64,000 nucleotides of DNA, taken from contig JACPNX010000044.1 in the NCBI GenBank assembly GCA_016185275.1, positions 124,001-188,000 of the forward strand, given 5' to 3'. This DNA comes from Actinomycetota bacterium (lineage in GTDB: Bacteria > Actinomycetota > Acidimicrobiia > Acidimicrobiales > Iamiaceae). The notes under the pieces are model-generated. The model was not told where the DNA came from. It searched no databases and saw only the letters and a program-made list of their open reading frames with translations. Numbering within the stretch: position 1 is the first letter of the stretch; each line of letters begins with the position of its first letter. The position numbers and the translations under genes are program-made. Positions 52,907-64,000 of the stretch are shown one piece after another.

Positions 52907-53731
52907 GTGACGCCCGGACCCGACGGCGGTGGCCCTCGGCTCGCGGTGGCCGCGACGCCGGGCACGCCCCGGCCCACCCGGTTCGGCGTGGGTGGCGTCG
53001 TGCTGGCCGGCCACCTCGTCGAGCCGCCGTCGATCGACCCCACGCTCCCGGGCCTCGTCCTGTGCCACGGCTTCCCCCCGGCAGCGCAGCGGGCCGAGGT
53101 GGCCGCGCTCACGTTCCCGGACCTTGCCCAGCGGATCGCCAACGAGGTCGGTTGGGTCATCCTCAGCTTCGCCTTCCGAGGGGCGGGCGAGTCGACCGGC
53201 GACTTCTCACTGGGCGGCTGGGCCGCCGACCTCGACGGTGCCATCCACCACCTGCTGGCCCAGCCCCGGGTCCACGGCGTCTGGCTCGCGGGGTTCGGGA
53301 CCGGCGGGGCCCTGTCGGTGTGCGTCGGCGCGCGCCGCACCGAGGTGCGCGGCGTCGCCACGCTGGCGGCGCCGGCCGACTTCGACGACTGGGCCAGCCA
53401 TCCCCGGCGGCTGCTGCAGCACGCCAGGGAGGTCGGACTCATCCGCACGCCGGGCTACCCGGCGTCGATGGATGCGTGGTCCCGCGAGCTGCGGGCCCAC
53501 CGTCCGATCCTCGCCGTGCGGGACCTCGCGCCCCGGCCGCTCATGGCGATCCATGGTTCGGAGGACGAGGCGGTCCCCAGCTTCGACGCGCGGGTGCTCT
53601 CCGACTCGCACGGATCGGCGGAGCTGCGCATCATCGCCGGCGCCGGTCACCGCCTCCGCCACGATCCCCGGGCCATGGCGATGCTGCTCGGCTGGCTGGA
53701 CCGCCAGAAGCACGCGGTCACCGGGACCTGA
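52907..53731 (+). CDS. Alpha/beta-hydrolase-fold protein lacking the usual nucleophile
   Basis: 274 residues from GTG 52907. LVLCHGFPP (oxyanion strand), SFAFRGAGESTGDFS and a C-terminal PLMAIHGSEDEAVPSFDA with GAGHRLRHD fit the fold. The nucleophile elbow reads GFGTGGAL, with Gly where the Ser of G-x-S-x-G should be; Asp and His positions remain. It is probably not a classical hydrolase. Function unknown. Confidence 0.8.
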   Translation: MTPGPDGGGPRLAVAATPGTPRPTRFGVGGVVLAGHLVEPPSIDPTLPGLVLCHGFPPAAQRAEVAALTFPDLAQRIANEVGWVILSFAFRGAGESTGDFSLGGWAADLDGAIHHLLAQPRVHGVWLAGFGTGGALSVCVGARRTEVRGVATLAAPADFDDWASHPRRLLQHAREVGLIRTPGYPASMDAWSRELRAHRPILAVRDLAPRPLMAIHGSEDEAVPSFDARVLSDSHGSAELRIIAGAGHRLRHDPRAMAMLLGWLDRQKHAVTGT

Positions 53732-53795
53732 CCGGCGACCGCGCCGGCATTCGGTGAGCCGCCGCGGCCCGGAACCGCTCGCGGGTGAGCCGGGG

Positions 53796-54377
53796 TCAGT
53801 CGGCCTTGCCCTTGCCTCGCGCCTTCTGCTGCTGCTTCCAAGCGCGAACTCGGCTGAACCCCTCCCGCGAGTCGATGTCGGCCACCGAGCGGGGCTGGTC
53901 GTCCGCGAAGGGGCCGGCCGCCTGCTCCCAACCGTCGGGGCGCACGCCGAAGCGCTTGGCCAGGAGGGCGACGAAGATGCGGGCCTTCTCCTCGCCGAAG
54001 CCGGGCAGGGCGCGGAGGCGGGCGAAGAGGTCGGCGCCGCTGGCGGCGTCGCGCCAGACCGCCGCGGCGTCGCCGCCGTGGTGCTCGACCAGGTGCTGCG
54101 CGAGCGCCTGCGCCCGGCGCGCCATGGAGCCCGGGAACCGGTGCAGCGCCGGCTTCTCGGCGAAGCGCGCCTCGACCTCCTCCGTCGGCAGGGCCGCGAG
54201 CAGCCCGGGATCGAGCCGGCCGTCGAGCCGCTCGCGCAAGCGCGCCGGACCGGCGAAGGCCCACTCCATCGGGACCTGCTGGTCGAGCAGCATGCCGAGC
54301 AGGAGGGCGAACGGGTCGTCGACGAGGAGCCGGTCCGCTGTCTCGTCGCCGGTGACGGGGAACGTCGGGCGAGCCAC
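53796..54377 (-). CDS. HhH-GPD family DNA repair-like protein
   Basis: 193 residues. DDPFALLLGMLLDQQVPMEWAFAGPARLRERL at the start and ALPGFGEEKARIFVALLAKRFG (helix-hairpin-helix) match the short HhH-GPD group found in Actinobacteria. The family includes base-excision glycosylases; the catalytic Lys/Asp is not obvious here. C-terminus is basic. Confidence 0.85.
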   Translation of the reverse strand: MARPTFPVTGDETADRLLVDDPFALLLGMLLDQQVPMEWAFAGPARLRERLDGRLDPGLLAALPTEEVEARFAEKPALHRFPGSMARRAQALAQHLVEHHGGDAAAVWRDAASGADLFARLRALPGFGEEKARIFVALLAKRFGVRPDGWEQAAGPFADDQPRSVADIDSREGFSRVRAWKQQQKARGKGKAD

Positions 54378-54409
54378 CCGCGCAGCCTACGAGCGGTGAA
54401 ACCGGTCGG

Positions 54410-54856
54410 TCAGCGGCGGGGCAGCTTGACCACGGTCACGAAGAAGTCGTCGATGCGCCGCACCACCTCGATGAAGCGCTCGAAGTCGACCGGCTTCTGC
54501 ACGTACGCGTTGGCGTGGAGGCGGTAGCTGCGCAGGATGTCCTCTTCCGCGTCGGACGTGGTGAGCACCACCACCGGGATCGAGGCGAGGGCGTCGTCGC
54601 CCTTGATGGCGGCGAGCACCTCGCGGCCGTCCTTGCGGGGCAGGTTGAGGTCGAGCAGCACGAGGTCGGGGCGGGGCGCGTCGGCGTGGCTGCCCCGGCG
54701 GCTCAGGAACTCGAGGGCCTCGACGCCGTCGCTCACGACGTGCAGGTTGTTGCGGAGCTTGAACTCCTCGAACGCCTCGCGGGTCAGCAACACGTCGCCG
54801 GGATCGTCTTCGACGAGGAGCACCTCGATCGGTTCGATGGGCGTGTCCGGGTTCAT
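54410..54856 (-). CDS. Response regulator (receiver only), Rcp1/CheY-like
   Basis: 148 residues. [35 protein letters not shown] (phosphoacceptor Asp about 68), [12 protein letters not shown] and [11 protein letters not shown] make a complete receiver with no output domain, like Rcp1-type partners of phytochrome kinases. It overlaps the kinase stop (ATGA), so the two are partners. Confidence 0.93.
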   Translation of the reverse strand: MNPDTPIEPIEVLLVEDDPGDVLLTREAFEEFKLRNNLHVVSDGVEALEFLSRRGSHADAPRPDLVLLDLNLPRKDGREVLAAIKGDDALASIPVVVLTTSDAEEDILRSYRLHANAYVQKPVDFERFIEVVRRIDDFFVTVVKLPRR

Positions 54857-56445
54857 GCGGGCTCCGTGACGGTCTCGGTCGCTGTGGGATCGGGGGACGC
54901 GGCCTCGCCTCGAGCCGGCGCGGCGGGCAGCGTCCAGCGGAACGTCGTGCCCGCCGTGGTCGACGTGTCGAGCCACATGCGGCCCCCGTGGTGCTCGACG
55001 ATCTTCCTGCACAGCGCCAGCCCGATGCCAGTGCCGTCGTACTCCTCGCGGCTGTGGAGGCGCTGGAAGATGACGAAGATCCGCTCGGCGTACTCGGGGC
55101 TGATCCCGATGCCGTCGTCGTGGCAGCTCAGCTCCCACACCGAGCCCTCGCGCCGGGCGCCGACGTGCACGTGCGGTGGCACCCCGTCGCGGCGGAACTT
55201 GACGGCGTTGCTGACGAGGTTCTGGAAGAGCTGCACGAGCAGGGAACGCTCGCCGGGCACGGTGGGCAGCGGGTCTGCGGTGACGATCGCTCCGCTCTCC
55301 TCGATGGCTGCGCCGAGCGCCCGCCGGGCCTGCTCGAGTGCCTCGGCCAGATCGACGGGCTCCGCGGGTTCCCCGAGACGTCCCACGCGCGAAAAGGCCA
55401 GCAGGTCGTTGATCAGCTGCTGCATGCGCTTGGCGCCGTCGACCGCGAAGTCGATGTACTGGTCGGCGCGCTCGTCGAGCTGGCCGGCGTAGCGCCTCTG
55501 GAGCATCTGCGTGAAGCTGGCGACCTTGCGCAGCGGCTCCTGGAGGTCGTGCGAGGCGACGTAGGCGAACTGCTCCAGGTCGCGGTTGCTGCGCTCGAGC
55601 TCGCGGCCTCGCTCCTCGGCGACGACCAACGCTTCCTGGGCCACGGCGTGTGACTCGAGCGCCCTCGCGTACTCCGCCACGACCCGCTGTCGCATCTCTT
55701 CGACCCGCCGGCCGAGCTCGGCCACCTCCCGGGGGCCCGAGGGGCTGACCTCGTGGGCCAGGTCTCCGTCGGCGACGATCCCTGCTTCGGCGCGGAGGTC
55801 GTCGAGCGGCCGGGTGACCCAGCGGCGCAACGCGAGCGCCGACGCGGCGCCTTCGACGGCCACGGTGACGGCGAAGACCACGAGGACCACGAAGGTGTCG
55901 GCCGTGCGGCGCCGCATCGTGGTCACTGCGGACGCCCGCTGCTTCACAAGGTCGGCCTTCAGCTCGGCGTTGGCCCGGCGGACGCCGTCGAACCCCCGCT
56001 GGCTCGCCCGCGCGTCGTCCACGGGCCGGGGACCGAGGCCGCGGCCGGCCACCGTCGCCCTCATCGGTTCCGCCACGGTCGATCGCCACCGCTGCTCGGC
56101 CCGGATCACGGCGGCGACGTCGGCGCGCAGGCTCGGGTCGTCGCCCACGGCGCGCTCCAAGGCCGCGACCAGCGGGGCCTGCCGCCGCCGGCCGTCGACG
56201 TAGGGCTGGAGTAGGCGGCTGTCGCCGGACAGGACGTACTCGCGTATGCCGGTCTCCTGGTCGAGCAGCACCTGGAACACGCTGTCGGCTCGGCGGAGCC
56301 GGGAGAAGTACGTGTCGGTCACCTCGCGCTGCGCGCCCCTGGCGCGGGCCTGCGCGACCGCAGCGACGGCGATGAACGCGACCGTGGATGCTCCGACGAA
56401 GGTCAGCAGCACGGCGAGTCGCCGCCTGAGCGACCAGCGGATCAC
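54853..56445 (-). CDS. Sensor histidine kinase with CHASE3-like sensor
   Basis: 530 residues from GTG 56445. Two membrane helices (about 9-31 and 188-210) enclose an extracytoplasmic CHASE3-like domain ([29 protein letters not shown]); HAMP follows, then HisKA with the phosphorylated His in [17 protein letters not shown] and HATPase with [16 protein letters not shown] and [19 protein letters not shown]. It overlaps the PP2C gene (GTGA) and the response regulator (ATGA). Confidence 0.93.
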   Translation of the reverse strand: MIRWSLRRRLAVLLTFVGASTVAFIAVAAVAQARARGAQREVTDTYFSRLRRADSVFQVLLDQETGIREYVLSGDSRLLQPYVDGRRRQAPLVAALERAVGDDPSLRADVAAVIRAEQRWRSTVAEPMRATVAGRGLGPRPVDDARASQRGFDGVRRANAELKADLVKQRASAVTTMRRRTADTFVVLVVFAVTVAVEGAASALALRRWVTRPLDDLRAEAGIVADGDLAHEVSPSGPREVAELGRRVEEMRQRVVAEYARALESHAVAQEALVVAEERGRELERSNRDLEQFAYVASHDLQEPLRKVASFTQMLQRRYAGQLDERADQYIDFAVDGAKRMQQLINDLLAFSRVGRLGEPAEPVDLAEALEQARRALGAAIEESGAIVTADPLPTVPGERSLLVQLFQNLVSNAVKFRRDGVPPHVHVGARREGSVWELSCHDDGIGISPEYAERIFVIFQRLHSREEYDGTGIGLALCRKIVEHHGGRMWLDTSTTAGTTFRWTLPAAPARGEAASPDPTATETVTEPA

Positions 56446-57680
56446 GTGCCGGCGGGCGTGGTGAGGACCAGGATGGCGCGGTCGTCGTTGGCCGCTGCAT
56501 CGGTGAGGCGGGACACCTCGTGGATCACGGCGTCGACGAGGGATTCGACCGATGCGTGGTCGGCCCGCAGCCCGGCCACGAGGTCGCGCAGCCCCGCGTC
56601 GCCCAGCCGGTCGCTGGTCCCGGCGATGCGCTCCTCGACGAGGCCGTCGGTGTAGAGCAGCAGCGACGAACCCGGGCCCAGGTCGACCTCGGCCGGCTTC
56701 CACGACTGGTCGGCCAGCATGCCGAGGGCCGGGCCGGCGGAGTGGGCGGTGACGACGTCCACGCTCGTGCCGTCGACGAGCAGTGGGCGGGGGTGGCCCG
56801 CCAACCACAGCCGCGCCGAGGCCCGGTCGGCGGCCAGCTCGACCATGCACACGGTGGCGAAGATCTCGGCCGCCCGGCGCTCGGCCACGAGGGTGTGCTC
56901 GAGGCTGGGCAGGATGACGTCGGCCTCGATGCCGGTGGCCAGCACGAGGGTGCGCCACGCGATCCGCAGCGCCACGCCGAGGGCGGCCTCGTCGGGCCCG
57001 TGGCCGGCCACGTCGCCGATCACGCCGAAGATCCGACCGTCCTCGCACTCCACCACGTCGTAGAAGTCGCCTCCGAGGAGGCTGTGGCGGCCGGGCCGGT
57101 AGCGGCTCACCAGTCCGACGTCGGCCGAGGTCACGAGCGGCAGCGGCAGCAGGTTCCGCTCGAGGCGGCGGTTCTCGACGGCCTGGAGCTCCGCGGCGAG
57201 CAACCGGCGGCGGGTCTCGTCGGCACGCTTGCGCTCGATCGCGTAGCGCACGGCGCGGGCCAGCAGGTTGCCCTCGATCTCGTCCTTGACGAGGTAGTCC
57301 TGGGCGCCGGCGGTCACCGCGGCCACACCCCGGTGCTCGTCCACCAGGCCGGTGAGGACGAGCACGGCGAGGTGCGGCGCCGCCGCCGCCAGGCGCTCCA
57401 GGCCGGCCAGGCCGGTGGAGTCGGGCAGGCCGAGGTCGAGCAGCACGCAGTCGACACCGGCCAGCACGTGCAGGGCGTCGCCGATGCTGCGAGCCCGGCG
57501 GACCGTCAGCTCGGGCGCGGCGATCTCGAGGAGGTCGTGCACGAGCACGGCGTCGCCGTCGTCGTCTTCGACCAGCAGGACCGTGGTGCGACCCGGCGGC
57601 ACGACGAGGCCGGGGCGGCCTTCGGTGGGCCGCACGACGTCGCTCACGTCCCCGCGCCCCCGTGTCGCACGGCGATGCAT
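56442..57680 (-). CDS. Receiver-PP2C (SpoIIE/RsbU-type) phosphatase
   Basis: 412 residues. Receiver domain ([29 protein letters not shown] with the Asp, [12 protein letters not shown]), a helical linker ([14 protein letters not shown]-like), then SpoIIE phosphatase ([60 protein letters not shown]). It likely dephosphorylates an anti-sigma antagonist. ATG 57680 was kept; GTG 57647 is a possible alternative start. First gene of the PP2C-kinase-regulator operon. Confidence 0.92.
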   Translation of the reverse strand: MHRRATRGRGDVSDVVRPTEGRPGLVVPPGRTTVLLVEDDDGDAVLVHDLLEIAAPELTVRRARSIGDALHVLAGVDCVLLDLGLPDSTGLAGLERLAAAAPHLAVLVLTGLVDEHRGVAAVTAGAQDYLVKDEIEGNLLARAVRYAIERKRADETRRRLLAAELQAVENRRLERNLLPLPLVTSADVGLVSRYRPGRHSLLGGDFYDVVECEDGRIFGVIGDVAGHGPDEAALGVALRIAWRTLVLATGIEADVILPSLEHTLVAERRAAEIFATVCMVELAADRASARLWLAGHPRPLLVDGTSVDVVTAHSAGPALGMLADQSWKPAEVDLGPGSSLLLYTDGLVEERIAGTSDRLGDAGLRDLVAGLRADHASVESLVDAVIHEVSRLTDAAANDDRAILVLTTPAGT

Positions 57681-57726
57681 CGTAGGGCAGGGTCGGACGA
57701 TCGCCCCGCGCGCGGGCCGCCGTCGG

Positions 57727-60435
<2,709 letters not shown>

Positions 60436-60557
60436 GTCTCCAGGCTCTCACCGGATCGTCCGTTCCACACCCGTAGCGGACCGAAGGATCGGCAGGCGGC
60501 GCGGCGCATCCCGCCGGCGGCGCGGGCGCACCGGTCGCAGGCGGTCAGACTGGCGCC

Positions 60558-61706
60558 ATGCCCCCCGGCCGACGCACCTCCCCGCGGCCTGCCCGCCCGC
60601 CGGTTGCACCCCGCGCCGGTGCGACGACCGTGTACACCGACGGCGCCTGCGCCGGCAATCCCGGCCCCGGGGGCTGGGCGTGGGCCGTGCCGGGCGGTGC
60701 CTGGGCGAGCGGCTACGAGAACCCGAGCACCAATCAGCGCATGGAGCTGGCCGCCGTCCTGGATGCCCTGCGGTCGCTCGACGGTCCCGTGCACGTCATC
60801 AGCGACTCGACGTACGTCGTCAACTGCTTCCGGGACGGGTGGTGGGAGGGCTGGCTGCGGCGAGGCTGGACCAACAGCGCGAAGCAGCCCGTCGCCAACC
60901 GGGACCTGTGGGAACCCCTCGTTGCCCTCTACCGCGAGCGCGGCGGTCTGCGCGGCGAGGTGACCTTCGACTGGGTGAAGGGCCACAGCGGCGACGCCAT
61001 GAACGACCTCGTCGACCGGTTGGCGGTGGCGGCTGCCGCCGGCCAGGTGGCCGGGCGGGGCGACGCGCCTCCCGATCCCGACGCGCTCGGGCCGCCCGAC
61101 GACGTGGTGGGTCGCGGCCCAGCCTCCGGCGGTACAGCGCCCGACGGCGTGACCGGCCGCCCTACCCCCGGCGGCGCACCGCCGGACCCGCGGGTGCCGG
61201 AGGGTCACCGGGTCGCGGTCTTCGGGCACCGCCCGCCCGAGCTCGGCGGGTACGACCCCAACCCGGTGAGCGATGCCGTGCGGCGGCGGATGGCCGAGGT
61301 GCTGGCGGCGAAGGCCAGGCTCGACGCGGGGCTGGTGGTGCTGACCGGCCTGCGCCTCGGGGCGGAGATGCTGGGCGCGGAGGCGGCGGCCGAGGCCGGC
61401 GTGCCCTACGTGGCCGTGCTGCCGTACCCGTCGCCGGAGTCGGTCTGGCCTCCGGACACGCAGCAGCGGTTCCGCATCCTGCTCGACGGTGCCCGCGCCG
61501 TCGTGACGCTCGAGCGCAAGGCCCCGGCCTCGAAGGACGACGCCCGCCAGGCGCTGACCCGGCGGGACGCCTGGCTGGTCCGCCACGCGGACGAGGCGAT
61601 CCTCGTGCGCCGCTCGTCGGACGCGACGCTGGCCCGCCTCGCCCGCAGCCTCGAGGACCACCTCGGCGACGACGTGTGGCTCATCGACCCGGACGAGCTG
61701 AGGTGA
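60558..61706 (+). CDS. RNase HI fused to a YpsA/SLOG-like domain
   Basis: 382 residues. Residues about 22-165 are RNase HI with the catalytic set YTDGACAGNPGPGGWAWAV (Asp), MELAAVL (Glu), ISDSTYVV (Asp) and VKGHSGDAMNDLVDRLA (His, Asp). A Pro/Gly linker leads to residues about 215-380 with VAVFGHRPPELGGYDPN, LVVLTGLRLGAEMLGAEAA, VAVLPYPSPESVWPPDTQQRF and DAWLVRHADEAILV, resembling YpsA/DUF1273 of the SLOG (nucleotide-sensing) superfamily, with Glu in place of the usual Asp after GLRLG. It cuts RNA in RNA-DNA hybrids; the SLOG part may bind a nucleotide. Confidence 0.88.
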   Translation: MPPGRRTSPRPARPPVAPRAGATTVYTDGACAGNPGPGGWAWAVPGGAWASGYENPSTNQRMELAAVLDALRSLDGPVHVISDSTYVVNCFRDGWWEGWLRRGWTNSAKQPVANRDLWEPLVALYRERGGLRGEVTFDWVKGHSGDAMNDLVDRLAVAAAAGQVAGRGDAPPDPDALGPPDDVVGRGPASGGTAPDGVTGRPTPGGAPPDPRVPEGHRVAVFGHRPPELGGYDPNPVSDAVRRRMAEVLAAKARLDAGLVVLTGLRLGAEMLGAEAAAEAGVPYVAVLPYPSPESVWPPDTQQRFRILLDGARAVVTLERKAPASKDDARQALTRRDAWLVRHADEAILVRRSSDATLARLARSLEDHLGDDVWLIDPDELR

Positions 61707-61768
61707 CCGGGGCCGCCCCGCCGCGCACCTGCGCCCGCCGCACCGGCCCGCCGCTACGGTCGTCGCTG

Positions 61769-63619
61769 ATGCGGGTCGGCGTCGACACCGGCGGCACGTT
61801 CACCGACGTGGTCGACGATCAGGGGCGAGTGGCGAAGGTGCCGTCCACCCCGCGGGACCCGGCGGCTGCCGTCGTCGCCGCGGTGGCCGGTCTGGAGCCG
61901 GACGTGCTGGCCCACGGCACCACCGTGGCGACCAACGCGCTGCTCGAGCGGCGGGGTTCCGACGTCGCGCTGATCACCAACGAGGGCTTGGCCGACGTGA
62001 TCGAGATCGCCCGCCAGGACCGTCCGTCGCTCTACGACACGTGGGCCGACCGGCCCGAGGCGCTGGTCGTGCGGAGCCGCCGCTTCGAGGTGGCCGGCCG
62101 CCTCGACGCGAAGGGCTTCGAGATCGAACCGTTCGACGTCGAAGCGATCGACCGGCTCGACGTGGGCGGTGCGACGGCGGTCGCGGTGTGCCTCCTTCAC
62201 GCCGATCTCGACGCGTCGCACGAGCGCGCCGCGGCGGATCGCCTGCGCCGCCGGGGGCTCGACGTCACGTGCTCCCACGAGGTGTCGCCCGAGTTCCGCG
62301 AGTACGAGCGCACGGTCACCACCGTGGTGAACGCCTACGTCCGCGGACCGTGCCGGAGCTACCTCACGCGCTTGGCGGACGTGGCGCCGACGGTGCTCGT
62401 CATGACCTCGGCCGGCGGCCTCGTGCCCGTCTCCCGCGGCGCCGAGCTGCCCGCGGCGCTGCTCCTGTCGGGGCCGGCGGGAGGGGTGGCCGCCGCGGCC
62501 GCGGTGGCTCAGGCGTGCGGCTTCCCGGACGTCGTCACCTTCGACATGGGCGGCACGTCGACCGATGTGTGCCTCGTCCAGGGAGGGGTACCCGCGCCCG
62601 CGGGCGAGCGGGAGGTCGGCCGGTTCCCGGTGCGGCTCCCGTCCCTCGACGTCCACACCATCGGCGCCGGCGGGGGTTCCATCGCCGGGATCGATCCAGG
62701 AGGCGCGCTGGTCGTTGGTCCGGCCAGCGCGGGAGCCGTTCCCGGTCCGGCGTGCTACGGACTCGGCGGCGAGCGCCCGACCGTGACCGACGCCGACCTC
62801 GTGGCCGGCCGGTTGCCCGACGGGGTGGCGCTGCCGGGCATCGGTGCGCTCGATCGGGCGGCCGCCGAGCGGGCGCTCGGCGCCGCCGGCGTGACCGCGC
62901 AGGGCGTGCTCCGGGTCGTCGACGCCAACATGGAGCGCGCCGTCCGCCAGGTGTCGGTGGCACGCGGCGTCGACCCTCGCGGCCTCGCGCTCGTCGCCTT
63001 CGGGGGGGCGGGGCCGCTGCACGCCTGCTCGCTGGCCGATTCGCTGGGGATGAGGACGGTGATCGTGCCGCCCCGTGCGGGCGTGCTCTCCGCGGTGGGC
63101 CCGCGGTGCGGGCCCCGGCAGGAGGACCGGGTGCGCTCGTGGCGGGACCCGCGCGACCACGCCGGCCTCGAGGACGCTCTCGCCTCGCTGGCCCACGACG
63201 CGCTCGCTGCGCTCGGCGCCGTCGCCCCGGACGGCGCGAGCGGAGCCGTCGGTGCGCACGGCGCGGTCGGCGCGGTTGGCGCGGTTGGCGCGGTGGAGAT
63301 CGTCACCGCCCTGGACTGCCGCTACGCAGGCCAGAGCCACGAGCTCCGGGTGCCGTCGGTGGCCGCGTTCGCCGGCGAGCACCGCGCCCGCAACGGTTAC
63401 GACCGGCCCGGCACCCCGGTCGAGGTCGTCGCCGTGCGGGCGACCGCGCGGGTGCCGGCGCCGGTCGCCGTGCGCGACCTGCCCCCGGTACCACGCCCGA
63501 CGGTGATCGGCCCGGCGGTGCTGGCGGAGCACGACTGCACCGTCTGGGTGCCCGGCGGCTGGCGGGGTGAGCCGGATGTGTCCACCGGTGCTCTCGTGCT
63601 GCGGCGCGTCAGCGGGTGA
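61769..63619 (+). CDS. Hydantoinase A/oxoprolinase family protein
   Basis: 616 residues. RVGVDTGGTFTDVVDD, HGTTVATNALLERRG, VTFDMGGTSTDVCL, LDVHTIGAGGGSIA, GPASAGAVPGPACYGLGG, PTVTDADLVAGRL and LVAFGGAGPLHACSLAD match HyuA, an actin-like ATPase-fold subunit that hydrolyses hydantoin or 5-oxoproline with HyuB. HyuB is not in the window. A short Gly-Ala-Val repeat (9-bp DNA repeat near 63250-63295) lies in the last third. Its stop overlaps the convergent coiled-coil gene by 11 bases. Confidence 0.93.
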   Translation: MRVGVDTGGTFTDVVDDQGRVAKVPSTPRDPAAAVVAAVAGLEPDVLAHGTTVATNALLERRGSDVALITNEGLADVIEIARQDRPSLYDTWADRPEALVVRSRRFEVAGRLDAKGFEIEPFDVEAIDRLDVGGATAVAVCLLHADLDASHERAAADRLRRRGLDVTCSHEVSPEFREYERTVTTVVNAYVRGPCRSYLTRLADVAPTVLVMTSAGGLVPVSRGAELPAALLLSGPAGGVAAAAAVAQACGFPDVVTFDMGGTSTDVCLVQGGVPAPAGEREVGRFPVRLPSLDVHTIGAGGGSIAGIDPGGALVVGPASAGAVPGPACYGLGGERPTVTDADLVAGRLPDGVALPGIGALDRAAAERALGAAGVTAQGVLRVVDANMERAVRQVSVARGVDPRGLALVAFGGAGPLHACSLADSLGMRTVIVPPRAGVLSAVGPRCGPRQEDRVRSWRDPRDHAGLEDALASLAHDALAALGAVAPDGASGAVGAHGAVGAVGAVGAVEIVTALDCRYAGQSHELRVPSVAAFAGEHRARNGYDRPGTPVEVVAVRATARVPAPVAVRDLPPVPRPTVIGPAVLAEHDCTVWVPGGWRGEPDVSTGALVLRRVSG

Positions 63620-64000
63620 GGGCGATGGCCGTGAGCGATATCGAGGTCATCGTCGCCAATGCGGCGATGAGGCCCAGCATCAACGTCCGCGTCTGCTCCC
63701 GGATGGCGGTGTGCAGCTCCGCTCGCACGGCGTTGGCCGCGGATTCGATGCTGTGGTCGACGGTCTCGAACCTGGCCTTCGTGCGTTCTTCGAGGCCGTG
63801 CAGTTCGTCCGCAACCGCCTGGAACCGGAGATCCATGCGTTCTTCGAGGCCGTGCAGTTCGTCTGCAACAGCCTGGAACCGGAGGTCCATGCGTTCTTCG
63901 AGGCGCTGCAAGTCTCCTGCGGTCGCCTGGAACCGGAGGTCCATGCGTTCTTCGAGGCCGTGCAGATCCGACTTGGTGGCGACGTCGGCCCATCCGACGG
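63609..64000 (-). CDS. Coiled-coil repeat protein with C-terminal membrane helix, 5' end outside window
   Basis: The frame is open to the right edge, so the start is probably beyond it; ATG 63944 is an in-window alternative (111 residues). Three and a half near-identical 18-residue heptad units (MDLRFQAVADELHGLEER) form a coiled coil, followed by ARFETVDHSIESAANAV and a membrane helix near the C-terminus (LMLGLIAALATMTSISLTAIAL). Such tail-anchored coiled-coil proteins are common in Actinobacteria; function unknown. Confidence 0.7.
   Translation of the reverse strand, partial: VGWADVATKSDLHGLEERMDLRFQATAGDLQRLEERMDLRFQAVADELHGLEERMDLRFQAVADELHGLEERTKARFETVDHSIESAANAVRAELHTAIREQTRTLMLGLIAALATMTSISLTAIALTR
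63785..63981 (-). repeat. 54-bp tandem repeat
   Basis: Units begin at 63785, 63839, 63893 and 63947 with GTTCTTCGAGGC. The first three are full 54-base units and the fourth diverges before the edge. Each encodes one 18-residue coiled-coil unit. Confidence 0.88.

Overview
The window is high-GC DNA with short intergenic gaps, frequent 4-base stop/start overlaps and many GTG starts, typical of an actinobacterium. A DUF4214/FN3 secreted protein, an F420-type luciferase-fold oxidoreductase, SufU-type iron-sulfur assembly, homodimeric pyruvate dehydrogenase E1, a HemD/OmpR-type nitrate regulator and DUF4235 together suggest Acidimicrobiia. This placement is inferred from gene content; no rRNA or tRNA gene was seen.

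Left accessory region (1-3866). A run of nearly fused genes encodes exported proteins, a lipoprotein, a GNAT-fold protein and an acyl carrier protein. The run is partly duplicated: exported protein and GNAT recur, with the second exported protein shortened and the second GNAT broken. The first ~2.3 kb looks lower in GC than its surroundings. This is the best candidate for an undescribed system, possibly a dedicated acyl-ACP/acyltransferase pair acting with a secreted protein.

Housekeeping block (3987-17247): a metallo-beta-lactamase-fold hydrolase, flavin reductase, prolyl oligopeptidase, gamma carbonic anhydrase-like protein, a YhaN-like coiled-coil protein without a Walker A, a UbiB kinase and a two-gene heterodimeric ABC exporter.

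Nitrate assimilation (17455-28899): a HemD/winged-helix regulator, a broken DNA methyltransferase, the operon nirB-nirD-(FeS/DmsC fusion)-nasA with four-base overlaps throughout, and a divergent narK transporter. Arrays of GlnR-like half-sites with 11-bp spacing lie in the nirB/narK gap and just before the regulator. The enzymes would import nitrate, reduce it to nitrite and then to ammonium.

Iron-sulfur assembly in two clusters: sufB-(Cys protein)-sufD-Rieske-sufC at 30215-34853, and sufC2-sufS-sufU on the opposite strand at 41679-44266. Between them are a Thr/Pro repeat protein, a degraded patch (integrase remnant, YdeI-like gene, truncated phosphotransferase), a DUF4214 protein, a luciferase-like/hydrolase pair and a pterin dehydratase.

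Right part (44401-64000): DUF4235; a tight four-gene operon (MBL hydrolase, nitroreductase, SsuD-like monooxygenase, glutamine amidotransferase); ung; a Phd/PIN toxin-antitoxin pair with a repeat element in its gap; an acyl-CoA dehydrogenase; a possible very small gene with its own hairpin; a HhH-GPD protein; a response regulator-histidine kinase-PP2C operon; aceE; an RNase HI-SLOG fusion; a hydantoinase A-type gene; and a coiled-coil repeat gene running off the right edge. Several dispersed hairpin families sit in the gaps.
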